Source: Erysipelotrichaceae bacterium OPF54 (GTDB lineage Bacteria > Bacillota_I > Bacilli_A > Erysipelotrichales > Erysipelotrichaceae). Taken from it: a stretch of 64,000 bases of DNA. The stretch is taken from positions 1 through 64,000 of the forward strand of contig BQKD01000001.1 in the NCBI GenBank assembly GCA_022834735.1. Reading direction: 5' to 3'. The notes beneath the pieces were generated by a model. It saw only the letters and a program-made list of their open reading frames with translations. It did not search any database and was not told the origin of the DNA. Both the position numbers and the translations under genes were made by a program. Below, one piece after another: positions 46,003-54,118 of the stretch (the first letter of the stretch is position 1; each line of letters starts with the position of its first letter).

Positions 46003-47052
46003 ATGAATAAAGAGAAGAAAAACAATTCTATTTTAAAAATCGGCGTATTTTTTACCTGCACATTGTCTTTCGTATTATTGATCTTGATATTAAGCCGCTC
46101 TTTTTTGAGAGAAATGGATATTGCGTTTGCTGAAGATCCGATATCTGCATTGTTTCAAACGTCTTCTTTTCAAATTCCTCTTTCTTTTTCTTTATCTGGA
46201 TATGGAAAGAGTGCTTTTTATTATTTATTGAAGCAGTATCTGCTAGATCCGGTCTTCCTTTGTTTTTTCATTTCATTATTCCTTTCTGTCATCTGTCTGG
46301 TTCTGTTTTTTCGACAGATTTTATCAGAAAACAAAGAACATCAAAGCAAGATCAGGCAGATCCGAAGCGACATGGGTCATGCGAAAAATGAATCACGATC
46401 TTTCCGGATCCGAAACCGGCAGGAACGGATCGAATATGAAAATGTTCTTCATCAGATAAAATCGTCTTTGGCCACTTTATCCTTGAGAGCAGAACTAACC
46501 GATCCTGGAAAAAATCAGGAGCAGATGCTTCTGGAAATTGACCAGTGTTCGTCCATGATCGATGCGTATTTGACGACATCGGTTGCCTACAGCATGAAAG
46601 CCTATCATTTTTCTCTTGGAAATCTGGCCGATCTTCTTCATTCGGCAAATAGCCGGCTGAACGAAAAAGCAGATCAGAGAAATATCCAGATCAGGACGGA
46701 ACTGGAGCCGGTATGGCTTTTTATGGATCCTGTCAAAATGGAAGAAGCATTTGAAACGATCCTGTCAAATTTTATCGAGTATTCTCAGAAAGACAGCACC
46801 ATTTCTGTTTATTCTTGTTATACTACTTCGCATCTTACAGTACGAATAACTGGTCTTCCGATCGCCCGGCCTTCTTTTAAGACAGCTCGTTATGCGTCCA
46901 AAAGAAACGGACATTACGGGATCGGCACGGATCTGGCATCGGAGATCATCGAAAGCCATTTTGGAACGATCTCTTCAACTATGAAAGATAAAAGATACGT
47001 TCTGACTATTCGTTTTCCTGTACATACCAGTGAACAAAAGTTCGATTTGTAA
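46003..47052 (+). CDS. Sensor histidine kinase with a degenerate ATP-binding region
   Basis: 349 residues from the ATG at 46003, which has GAGGAA upstream; an in-frame ATG at 45985 overlaps the regulator. Two membrane segments (about 10-28 and 79-102) flank an extracytoplasmic loop of about 50 residues. The H-box reads NVLHQIKSSLATL (His about 148) and an N-box-like ILSNFIEYS is present. The G1 box is poor (RITGLPI instead of DxGxGI), while G2 is better preserved (YGIGTDLASEIIESHFG). It may be a weak kinase or act partly by conformational control. Confidence 0.82.
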   Translation: MNKEKKNNSILKIGVFFTCTLSFVLLILILSRSFLREMDIAFAEDPISALFQTSSFQIPLSFSLSGYGKSAFYYLLKQYLLDPVFLCFFISLFLSVICLVLFFRQILSENKEHQSKIRQIRSDMGHAKNESRSFRIRNRQERIEYENVLHQIKSSLATLSLRAELTDPGKNQEQMLLEIDQCSSMIDAYLTTSVAYSMKAYHFSLGNLADLLHSANSRLNEKADQRNIQIRTELEPVWLFMDPVKMEEAFETILSNFIEYSQKDSTISVYSCYTTSHLTVRITGLPIARPSFKTARYASKRNGHYGIGTDLASEIIESHFGTISSTMKDKRYVLTIRFPVHTSEQKFDL

Positions 47053-47098
47053 AAAAAATGTAAAAAGAAAAAAACATGATAAAAAAGAGGTGAGTGGA

Positions 47099-47773
47099 AT
47101 GGAAATGATCGTAGAAGTAAGAAATTTAAAGAAAACATATAAAGGAAGAATGCAGTCTGTGCATGCATTAAATGATGTTTCCTTATATATTGAAAAAGGA
47201 AGTTTTACGGCATTGATCGGAAAAAGCGGTTCCGGAAAATCCACTTTGCTGAATTGTATCGGAGGGCTGATTCCTTTTGATGACGGAAGTGTCATCGTGT
47301 CCGGAACCGAACTGAATGCAATGAATGAAGAAGAAAGGGCAAATTTCCGGTGCCGCAATCTAGGAATCGTTCAACAGTTTTTCTGCTTGATTTCTGCGCT
47401 GAACATTCATGATAACCTGATGATTCCTTTTGATCTGAATAATGAAAAAAGAGAGGAAGAATATGTTGAAGAGCTTCTGGATAAGCTGGAACTGGCAGGA
47501 ATCGAGGAACGTTTTCCTTTCGAATTGTCCGGAGGGCAGCAGCAGAGAGCAGCAATCGTCCGGGCTTTATCCAGAAAGCCGGCTTTGATCCTGGCAGATG
47601 AGCCAACTGGCAATTTAGATCGGGAAAGTGGTCATCAGGTCATTCGTCTGCTGAAAAAGGCGCAGACGTATTTTGATCAGACAATCATTTTTGCGACACA
47701 TGATCTTGAACTGGCAAAATATGCTGATCAGATCTATATCATAGAAGATGGCAAGGTGTCGCTTTATGAGTAA
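47099..47773 (+). CDS. ABC transporter ATP-binding protein (MacB/LolD/FtsE type)
   Basis: 224 residues. Walker A is GKSGSGKSTLLN (about 41-52), the Q-loop lies in GIVQQFF, the signature is LSGGQQQRAAIVRAL and Walker B is LILADEPTGNLD. The start at 47099 follows AAAGAGGTGAG. This subfamily powers FtsX-type permeases that move lipoproteins, peptides or antibiotics mechanically. It overlaps the permease gene by 8 nt and follows a two-component system. Confidence 0.93.
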   Translation: MEMIVEVRNLKKTYKGRMQSVHALNDVSLYIEKGSFTALIGKSGSGKSTLLNCIGGLIPFDDGSVIVSGTELNAMNEEERANFRCRNLGIVQQFFCLISALNIHDNLMIPFDLNNEKREEEYVEELLDKLELAGIEERFPFELSGGQQQRAAIVRALSRKPALILADEPTGNLDRESGHQVIRLLKKAQTYFDQTIIFATHDLELAKYADQIYIIEDGKVSLYE

Positions 47774-50201
47774 ATTTCGTTATTTTTCAAGATCAGAACA
47801 ACTGAAAAAAATATTTTTATGCTGTTTCTCATTTGCTTTGTTCATCCTTTTCGGTTCTGCTCTTATGCAGACGAAAATGTATGAATTGCGATCAAAGCAC
47901 GACCAGCAGATCTATGGAAATTTTGACGGTATGGTATTGAATAGTCATTCCCGGTCAAAACAAATTCTCGAAGAAAATCAAATGGTATCCACGATCGGGC
48001 AGATCATGATGTATGATCCATATGTATTGAATGATACCAACGTCTATACTGGCAGTTTTGATCAGCCGGCTGAAGAATTATCTTCTTTTCAATTTGTGAA
48101 AGGAAGGTTTCCCAAAACAGAAGAAGAGGGACTGATCGAAATTTCAACGCTTGACAGGCTGGGATTATCGTATGATCTCAATCAGGACATCGTATTCCGA
48201 TCAAACGGAAAAGATCGCCCTGTAAAAATTGTCGGTATCATTCAAAATTATACCAATTCATGGGAATCTGGTCGAAATTTTCCTTCGCTGATCCTTGGAA
48301 ATGGTCCAGAAGAACCGTCTGAAATATTTCTTCTTGTAAGAATGAAAGACGGCTATTCGAAAGCGATTTATGATATCAATCTTCCATCACCGGATATTTT
48401 GATTCGTAATAAGACTGCAGAACTTTCTTTTGATCTTTTTAGCGAAGATAATCGGATCTATACTGTATTCAATGCGCTTTCATTGCTTGCGATGGCAGCC
48501 TTGCTGATCTACTTTTTTCAAAACTGGATCAAAAAACATACGAGCGAAATCATTTCATTAAAAGCGATGGGAGCCAGTACAAAACGAATGAATCATGATA
48601 TCACGCATTTGATGATTGTAACAGCAGGAAGCAGCCTGCTCCTGTTTTTTCTGATATCGGTCCTTTTTCATATTGAATGGCATCTCGTTCTCATTGATTG
48701 CTTTTTCTTTTTGCTGGTCTGTATATCCTGCTGGACTTTATTATCTTGTACAGTTAGAAAAATACCTTGTATTTTTTCTGTATTTGAAAGCGAAAATATG
48801 AATTTTAAAACGTATCCTTCTTTTTGTGGAAAAATTACACCGGCTCATATGGCCTTGCGGTATATGAGATTTCATATGAAAAGTTTTCTATGGCAGGCGG
48901 TTGTTCTGGGAGCAGTTGGCGCGCTGCTGGCTGCAAGTGCATCACAATATTTTCAAAATATTCAATATGCTTCCTGGACCCGTCTGGATCCTGATTTTGT
49001 GATCCGATCGGATCTTATCAATGAAGATCCAGATCTTACATTCAGCGAAAAGGATCTGGGAAAAATATCTGATCTTCCGGATGTAGTGTCTGTTGAATTT
49101 CTTTGGCAGACACTTCCTGAATATTCTATGTATTGGAGCGATGACGGGAACAGTGTGCTTCGAGAAATGGAAAAAGATGAAGAAGGGAGACTTCCGTTTA
49201 ATTTTTATAATATGGTCGAAGAAGATGAAAAAAGGATTACGATTCACGATGTTTCAGCTTACAGTACAGATCATTGGAATAAAAAAGAGCAGTTATATGA
49301 TCAGATCGAAGGAGATGTCGACTGGGAAGAATATGAAAAAGGAAATGAAATTGTTTTGTACTTGCCGGAAATGGTAGAAGTCAGCGATACAGAAAACAAT
49401 TCAATTCAATATGATGCAAAAGGAATTCAGAACGAGCAAAACGGACAGAGGGTTTTTGAAGAAAAGACCCTTCACCCAGGCGATCTTATCGAAATAAAAG
49501 ATCCTGCCGGAAAGATAAGAAAAGTGAAAGTAGGAGGAATTATCCGCACATATAGGGAATATGCGTCCTCTTATAATTCATTTCTCTATTTTCCATATTC
49601 GATCATGGGGTCTGATGCATTTTTCGGTCAAGGATGTCATGTAAACGAAGTCGCAGTGTGGCTGGATAATTATCAGAATTTAAACTGGATCGAGTCTCAG
49701 TTGAACGCACTTACAATATCTCGTCATATGATCATGGAAAATAAAAGCCACGAAAACGAAAGACAGATTTCGTTTTTCGAAAATGAAGTAGCCGTTTATT
49801 TGATCGTAAGCCTATTTCTTGGATTTCTTTTTGTAGGATTATGCATGTATTTTTCACTAAAGAATATGGAGCAAAAGCGAGTTTACAAGCGCGAACTGAA
49901 TGCTGCTTTGATTCCGCAAAATTCTATCCAGAAAATATTTAGACTGCAAACATTATTTTTTATAATGATGTGTATATTGATGACTTTGATCTTTTCAAGT
50001 GTGCTGTGCATTGCGTTAACGATTTTTATTCCGAATCTGAGTGAACTGCATCTTATTCCATACAATTTATTCGATTTGAATACTAGGGCACCGACGATCG
50101 TTCAGCATCTTATTCAAAAACAGTTCTTCATATGCCTGCTTATTTTATTGCCGATCGAAATACTGGTGATTTTTTTGGCTCAGAAAATGTTTCATTCATA
50201 A
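47766..50201 (+). CDS. FtsX-like ABC transporter permease, duplicated module
   Basis: 811 residues from the ATG at 47766. Membrane segments are predicted by eye near 15-35, 233-255, 280-302, 305-326, 372-395, 675-698, 727-756 and 786-806. This gives two FtsX units of 1+3 segments with large extracytoplasmic domains (about 36-230 and 396-670). The FtsX-type motif EIISLKAMGASTKRM follows segment 2. This topology differs from ten-segment BceB-type permeases. It probably exports or extracts a peptide or lipoprotein; the divergent secreted proteins are candidate substrates. Confidence 0.88.
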   Translation: MSKFRYFSRSEQLKKIFLCCFSFALFILFGSALMQTKMYELRSKHDQQIYGNFDGMVLNSHSRSKQILEENQMVSTIGQIMMYDPYVLNDTNVYTGSFDQPAEELSSFQFVKGRFPKTEEEGLIEISTLDRLGLSYDLNQDIVFRSNGKDRPVKIVGIIQNYTNSWESGRNFPSLILGNGPEEPSEIFLLVRMKDGYSKAIYDINLPSPDILIRNKTAELSFDLFSEDNRIYTVFNALSLLAMAALLIYFFQNWIKKHTSEIISLKAMGASTKRMNHDITHLMIVTAGSSLLLFFLISVLFHIEWHLVLIDCFFFLLVCISCWTLLSCTVRKIPCIFSVFESENMNFKTYPSFCGKITPAHMALRYMRFHMKSFLWQAVVLGAVGALLAASASQYFQNIQYASWTRLDPDFVIRSDLINEDPDLTFSEKDLGKISDLPDVVSVEFLWQTLPEYSMYWSDDGNSVLREMEKDEEGRLPFNFYNMVEEDEKRITIHDVSAYSTDHWNKKEQLYDQIEGDVDWEEYEKGNEIVLYLPEMVEVSDTENNSIQYDAKGIQNEQNGQRVFEEKTLHPGDLIEIKDPAGKIRKVKVGGIIRTYREYASSYNSFLYFPYSIMGSDAFFGQGCHVNEVAVWLDNYQNLNWIESQLNALTISRHMIMENKSHENERQISFFENEVAVYLIVSLFLGFLFVGLCMYFSLKNMEQKRVYKRELNAALIPQNSIQKIFRLQTLFFIMMCILMTLIFSSVLCIALTIFIPNLSELHLIPYNLFDLNTRAPTIVQHLIQKQFFICLLILLPIEILVIFLAQKMFHS

Positions 50202-50246
50202 TTTGAAGCGATATAAAAGAGAAGAGTTTGTATCAAAAAAAACAGA

Positions 50247-50278
50247 TTGACATAAATAAATATGTTATTATAGTAACA
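50247..50278 (+). promoter_or_regulatory. Promoter and inverted repeat of the second ABC transporter
   Basis: TTGACA (50247-50252), a 16-nt spacer and TATAGT (50269-50274). TGTTA (50263-50267) and TAACA (50274-50278) form an inverted repeat over the -10, resembling an operator for a small dimeric repressor. No regulator gene is adjacent. GGGAGAAGG before the ATG is the ribosome binding site. Confidence 0.6.
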
Positions 50279-50315
50279 GATATTTATTGTAAATTTATTT
50301 ACCAGGGAGAAGGAT

Positions 50316-51041
50316 ATGGAAATTTGTTTTTGCGCAACAGAAAAGAAATACGGGAAAGAAGTGGTTCTGGATCATTTGGACCTTCGCTTTCCTCTTAGCA
50401 AAGGGATCATTTCGTTTTTAGGGCCAAACGGGATCGGCAAAACGACGATCATGAAATTGCTGGCGGGAATCCTGCTGCCTACGGCCGGAACGATTACTGT
50501 GACAGACGGTTTGGATCCCTACGATGGCTGGGCACGAGAACACGTTGCCTATTGTTCAAGCGACGACCGGTATTTATCCTACAAGCTTACAGGCATTGAT
50601 AATATTGTCCGTTATGGTGTCCTGAAGGGGGTTGACCGAAAAACGGTACTTTCCAATTTGGAAAAGTACGCAGAAATTCTGCATTTCGATTCGTTTTTGA
50701 ACAAGAGGGTCGAACAGATGTCGACCGGACAAAAGAAAATGATCAAAGTGCTGGCTGCGTTTTGCTGCGGCTATCCGGTTTTGATCCTGGATGAGCCGAC
50801 CAACGGGCTGGATGAAGAAGCGAGACAAAATTTGATCGATGCATTGATTGCTATGAAGAAGACAACGCCTTGCACTTTGTTTGTTTCGAGCCACGATTTT
50901 GAATTCATTCATCGGATAACGGATACGCATTTGTTCATGTTTGGCAAAGATCGGGTGGAAATGAGAACTTTGCACGATGCGAGTCTTGAACAGCTGCAGT
51001 CTGCCTATCATGCGATCAAAAACGGAGGGAACCGATCATGA
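50316..51041 (+). CDS. ABC transporter ATP-binding protein (ABC-2 type)
   Basis: 241 residues. Walker A is GPNGIGKTTIMKLL (about 36-49), the signature is MSTGQKKMIKVLAAF, a form common in ABC-2 exporters, and Walker B is VLILDEPTNGLDEEA. The H-loop His is in VSSHDFEF. It overlaps the permease gene by 4 nt. The substrate is unknown; this family exports drugs, peptides or polysaccharides. Confidence 0.92.
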   Translation: MEICFCATEKKYGKEVVLDHLDLRFPLSKGIISFLGPNGIGKTTIMKLLAGILLPTAGTITVTDGLDPYDGWAREHVAYCSSDDRYLSYKLTGIDNIVRYGVLKGVDRKTVLSNLEKYAEILHFDSFLNKRVEQMSTGQKKMIKVLAAFCCGYPVLILDEPTNGLDEEARQNLIDALIAMKKTTPCTLFVSSHDFEFIHRITDTHLFMFGKDRVEMRTLHDASLEQLQSAYHAIKNGGNRS

Positions 51042-51823
51042 ACAAGTTATTTATGCTGGTTAGCGAAGAGGTGCGTTTTGCTTTTAAAAACCGCTGGGGA
51101 TACAAGATTTCCATTGTCAGCGATCTGGTGGTGATCACGGCAACATTCATACTCATGTTTTTCTTTCAGTCGTCGCTGGGGATCCAGCACTACTACGACG
51201 TGAATGAACAGACGGCCCAGATCCTTTACTTTCTTGGCTTTTTGTTCTGGCAGTTTGGCACGCTCGCTCTTGGATTTTGTTCCTCTATGATTTCCAATGA
51301 TGCCCGTTCGGGAATTCTCGAACTTGAAATGCAGAGCGGATATCCGGTATGGCTGCTTGTCTTTGTGCGGATGATTGCTAATCTGGTCCTGAATCTTGTG
51401 ATCGTTGTAGTGCTGATCATTGTGTTCTATTTTCTTTCATCCATTTCCCTGAAAGAGATCGGGAGTGTGCTGCTTACTCTTCTGATCAATCTGCCAAGCT
51501 TGTTCGGGATGTTTGGAATGGGACTGCTGATCGGCAGCGTGAATCTGAAAGAGAAAGGAACGAATTCCATTACGCTGATCGTCCAGGCGCTGCTGCTGTT
51601 TCTTGGAAATGTTTCTGCTCCGCTCACTTTTGTATGGCAAAATAGTATTCCGTTTGCGCAGGGGATCGAGATCATGCGTGCCATTTATCTTGGCATTCCT
51701 GTTTCCTTCCTGTCTGTATTGGTTTATTTGCTTGTCAACGCGATCTGGCTGGCGGCAGGTATCGTTGTGTTTGATCGGACCCTGCATCATGAAAGGGTAT
51801 ACGGAACTTTTGATACGTATTGA
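51038..51823 (+). CDS. ABC-2 type transporter permease
   Basis: 261 residues with about six membrane segments, including VSDLVVITATFILMFFF (about 24-40), ILYFLGFLFWQFGTLALGF, LVLNLVIVVVLIIVFYFLS and the C-terminal VLVYLLVNAIWLAAGIVVF. It lies 4 nt into the ATPase gene end. Its 3' end (51728-51767) and downstream sequence have a degraded partial copy beyond the fic gene at 53060-53142. Confidence 0.88.
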   Translation: MNKLFMLVSEEVRFAFKNRWGYKISIVSDLVVITATFILMFFFQSSLGIQHYYDVNEQTAQILYFLGFLFWQFGTLALGFCSSMISNDARSGILELEMQSGYPVWLLVFVRMIANLVLNLVIVVVLIIVFYFLSSISLKEIGSVLLTLLINLPSLFGMFGMGLLIGSVNLKEKGTNSITLIVQALLLFLGNVSAPLTFVWQNSIPFAQGIEIMRAIYLGIPVSFLSVLVYLLVNAIWLAAGIVVFDRTLHHERVYGTFDTY

Positions 51824-51891
51824 TTGTTGTGTTCGTTGAATCATGCGGACAATTGGTTATTTTGTCGAGTGATCAGGTTATCATGAAAAGC

Positions 51892-51917
51892 GGGAATCGT
51901 CCTGAAGGAGGATTCCC
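51892..51917. terminator. Hairpin between the ABC-2 permease and fic genes
   Basis: GGGAATC (51892-51898) pairs with GATTCCC (51911-51917). Moderately T-rich sequence lies on both sides, so it could terminate either convergent gene. Confidence 0.6.
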
Positions 51918-51926
51918 ATATTTGTT

Positions 51927-52946
51927 TTATTCTTTGTTTTTAATTTCCAGCACGATCCAGGACCCGGACTTGTTGGAACCAATTCTTTTTAAAATACCTT
52001 CTTTTTTTAATCTGGCAAGTATCCGTTCGATCTGCCTTTGAGAAACATCCAGCTGTTCGCCTAATGATCGTGCTGAATGCGCAGGATTTGTTTTCAGCAG
52101 AGAAAGAACTTCTTTTTCTAACGTGCCAGATGGATTTATTCCGACATTTGTTCCGACATTTGTTCCGACATTCGGGGAATATTCCTGTAATGATTTTCTT
52201 ATCATGGAAAGCATGAATTCCACAAAAATCGTAGATTCTCCTTTTGTGTTCGAGGCGTTTAATGCCCAGTAATATTCCTGTTGATTTTCATGAATCATCG
52301 TTTCGATCGGGATCCAAGCAAAAAAAGGTTTCCATTTCTGCAAAATTAATGAATGCCATAAACGTCCGGTTCTCCCGTTTCCGTCTGAGAAAGGATGAAT
52401 AAATTCAAATTCATAATGAAAGACACAGGATTTGATCAATGGATGGGCATTGGACAATTTCAGCCATTGAAACAGCTGTTCCATCACATCTGGGACATAA
52501 TGGGCTGGTGTACCGGCATGGATCAGCGTGGTTCCGCTATAAACACCTGCATTTTTGTTTCGAAACATGCCGGCATCTTTGATCAGTCCGCTCATCATAA
52601 AACGGTGGGCTTTCAAAAGATCTTCGATTGAAAAAGGATCTAAAGAATTCAGAGCTTCATAGGCATGATACGCATTTTTTGCTTCATGAATATCAATTGG
52701 CGGTGCAAGTATATGCTTGCCGTTCAAAACATCAGTAACCTGATCAACTGTTAAAGAATTATTTTCGATTGCCAAAGAAGATTGAATCGTCTTGATCCGG
52801 TTTTCTCTACGAAGAACGAGATTTGCTGAATGGTTTTCATTGCTGGAAATTTTTCCTACAAGTTCTCCGATTTCAATGACTAGATTGGTGATGTTTTCTG
52901 TCATGGTAAATGGAGGAGTATAGAAGTTGTGTTCGTTATTAGACAT
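51927..52946 (-). CDS. Fic-domain protein (class II, self-inhibited) with C-terminal winged helix
   Basis: Fic enzymes usually transfer AMP to target proteins. The 339-residue protein has an N-terminal inhibitory motif of the (S/T)xxxE(G/N) type (SLAIEN, about 57-62), the Fic catalytic motif HPFSDGNGRTGR (about 185-196) and a C-terminal winged helix (about 275-339, LGEQLDVSQRQIERILARLKKEG). A linker contains three NVG(T/I) repeats. The target is unknown. It is flanked by a duplicated piece of the ABC permease region, which suggests insertion or rearrangement. Confidence 0.93.
   Translation of the reverse strand: MSNNEHNFYTPPFTMTENITNLVIEIGELVGKISSNENHSANLVLRRENRIKTIQSSLAIENNSLTVDQVTDVLNGKHILAPPIDIHEAKNAYHAYEALNSLDPFSIEDLLKAHRFMMSGLIKDAGMFRNKNAGVYSGTTLIHAGTPAHYVPDVMEQLFQWLKLSNAHPLIKSCVFHYEFEFIHPFSDGNGRTGRLWHSLILQKWKPFFAWIPIETMIHENQQEYYWALNASNTKGESTIFVEFMLSMIRKSLQEYSPNVGTNVGTNVGINPSGTLEKEVLSLLKTNPAHSARSLGEQLDVSQRQIERILARLKKEGILKRIGSNKSGSWIVLEIKNKE
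52139..52174. repeat. Three tandem 12-bp repeats in fic
   Basis: The unit TTCCGACATTTG occurs at 52139, 52151 and, with one difference near its end, 52163. It encodes the repeated Asn-Val-Gly-Thr linker between the Fic and winged-helix domains. The unit length keeps the reading frame when copies are gained or lost. Confidence 0.85.
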
Positions 52947-53292
52947 ACTTTTATTTTATCATGTACTTATTCGTGATTAAAAGTAAGTAAAGAAAACGTT
53001 GATCGAAACAAAATGTCTTTTCAGACGGACGTTATTTCATCATTTCTGGCTGTAATGATTTGCTTGTCAACGAGAGCCGGATGGCGCAGGTATCATTGTG
53101 TTCATTGAATCATGAGAATGATTAGTCATTTTGTTGAGTGACTAGACAAAATGTTGTCGAGTCAATTCATAAAAGGATGGAGAAATAGAAAAAGATCTCC
53201 ATTGATCCATGTCGATTCCATGGAGATTTTGTTTTCTCCATGGATACGGCATGTAAAAAAGATCCTTTGCAGGATCTTTTTGTTCGAATAGC
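52947..53292. repeat. Intergenic region with a decayed copy of the ABC-2 permease 3' end
   Basis: 53060-53142 matches 51728-51767 joined to 51827-51872, with scattered substitutions. In the original the short sequence TTGTGTT occurs at both joint points, so the copy looks like a deletion derivative of the permease stop region and the sequence just after it. It lies on the far side of fic in the same orientation. A hairpin (TCTCCAT...ATGGAGA, about 53199-53227) and the terminator of the next gene follow. No intact gene is seen. Confidence 0.7.
53255..53281 (-). terminator. Terminator of the pentapeptide-repeat gene
   Basis: AAAAAGATCCT pairs with AGGATCTTTTT around a short loop (about 53256-53281), just downstream of the minus-strand gene. 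Confidence 0.8.
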
Positions 53293-54012
53293 TTATTTGA
53301 AATAAGGCAGGAAAGCGCTCAGGGAAACAAAATCCCTGTCCATCTTTTTTGCAGCTTCTTTGAGCGCCAGGGCCGTTTTCTCCTGACCGAACGCATGGAC
53401 AAGTCTTGCAACATTGATCCTGTTGATTTCGAGCGGACGGTCTGATGAAAACTGTTTTTCCAGCTTTTCTCTCTGGACCTTTTTTCTTCCCTGTTTGGAC
53501 AGCACTTCTTTTTTTCCTTTTGCTGGTTTCTGAACGAACAACGTCTTGGATCGGATGATGGCCGGATTGTTCCGGCATGCGGACAAGGCGCTCTGCAAAG
53601 CCGGGATCAGATCAATATGGATTTTTTTCTGATCAGCATTAATGACTGGGGCCGGCACTTCGGTTTTTACAGCATATGTGTTCGTGAATATCGCGTTTTC
53701 AAAATCGCATCCGGAAAGGACGCACTGGTCAAACAGACAGTTTTCGAAAATGGCGTTTTTAAAAGAGCTTTGCGTAAAATTGGTTTTCGTAAAGTCGGTG
53801 AACCGGAACAGACAGCTGTCAAATGTGCAGTATTTCAGTACAGAACGGTAAAAGGATGTGTTCGAAAAATCGGATCCTGAAAAGTCTGTATTATAGCCCT
53901 GGATATCGGTCAATCGCTTGTTTGTGAAATTTGTATGAGCTTTTTGCTGGTTTTCGTAATTGTGTGCTTTTGGCCGGGCATGCTGAGCCGGCCTTTTCCT
54001 GTTTGTTTTCAT
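53293..54012 (-). CDS. Pentapeptide-repeat protein with basic C-terminal region
   Basis: 239 residues. Residues 35-110 contain consecutive A(D/N)LxX-type repeats with Phe at the centre (TDFSGSDFSNTSFYRS, TDFTKTNFTQSSFKNA, CDFENAIF), which fold as a right-handed square helix. The N-terminus and the region from about 125 on are basic and helical (KGKKEVLSKQGRKKVQREKLEKQF). Some pentapeptide proteins mimic DNA and protect gyrase, but most have unknown roles; no such claim can be made here. Confidence 0.82.
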   Translation of the reverse strand: MKTNRKRPAQHARPKAHNYENQQKAHTNFTNKRLTDIQGYNTDFSGSDFSNTSFYRSVLKYCTFDSCLFRFTDFTKTNFTQSSFKNAIFENCLFDQCVLSGCDFENAIFTNTYAVKTEVPAPVINADQKKIHIDLIPALQSALSACRNNPAIIRSKTLFVQKPAKGKKEVLSKQGRKKVQREKLEKQFSSDRPLEINRINVARLVHAFGQEKTALALKEAAKKMDRDFVSLSAFLPYFK

Positions 54013-54118
54013 GGTCTTATCATAGCATAGGATCGGTCATGTTGTTTGATGGTGCGCTTAGATGCATATAAACTAATTTGACCGATAGTCTGCTGGATCT
54101 TTGTTTTCCTGCTCATTC

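Noticed and set aside
42486..50201. Lactococcin-972-type bacteriocin cluster
   Set aside because: The ATPase plus large permease recalled that cluster, but neither secreted protein resembles the bacteriocin and the permease does not show the group signature by eye. Kept only as a general export hypothesis.
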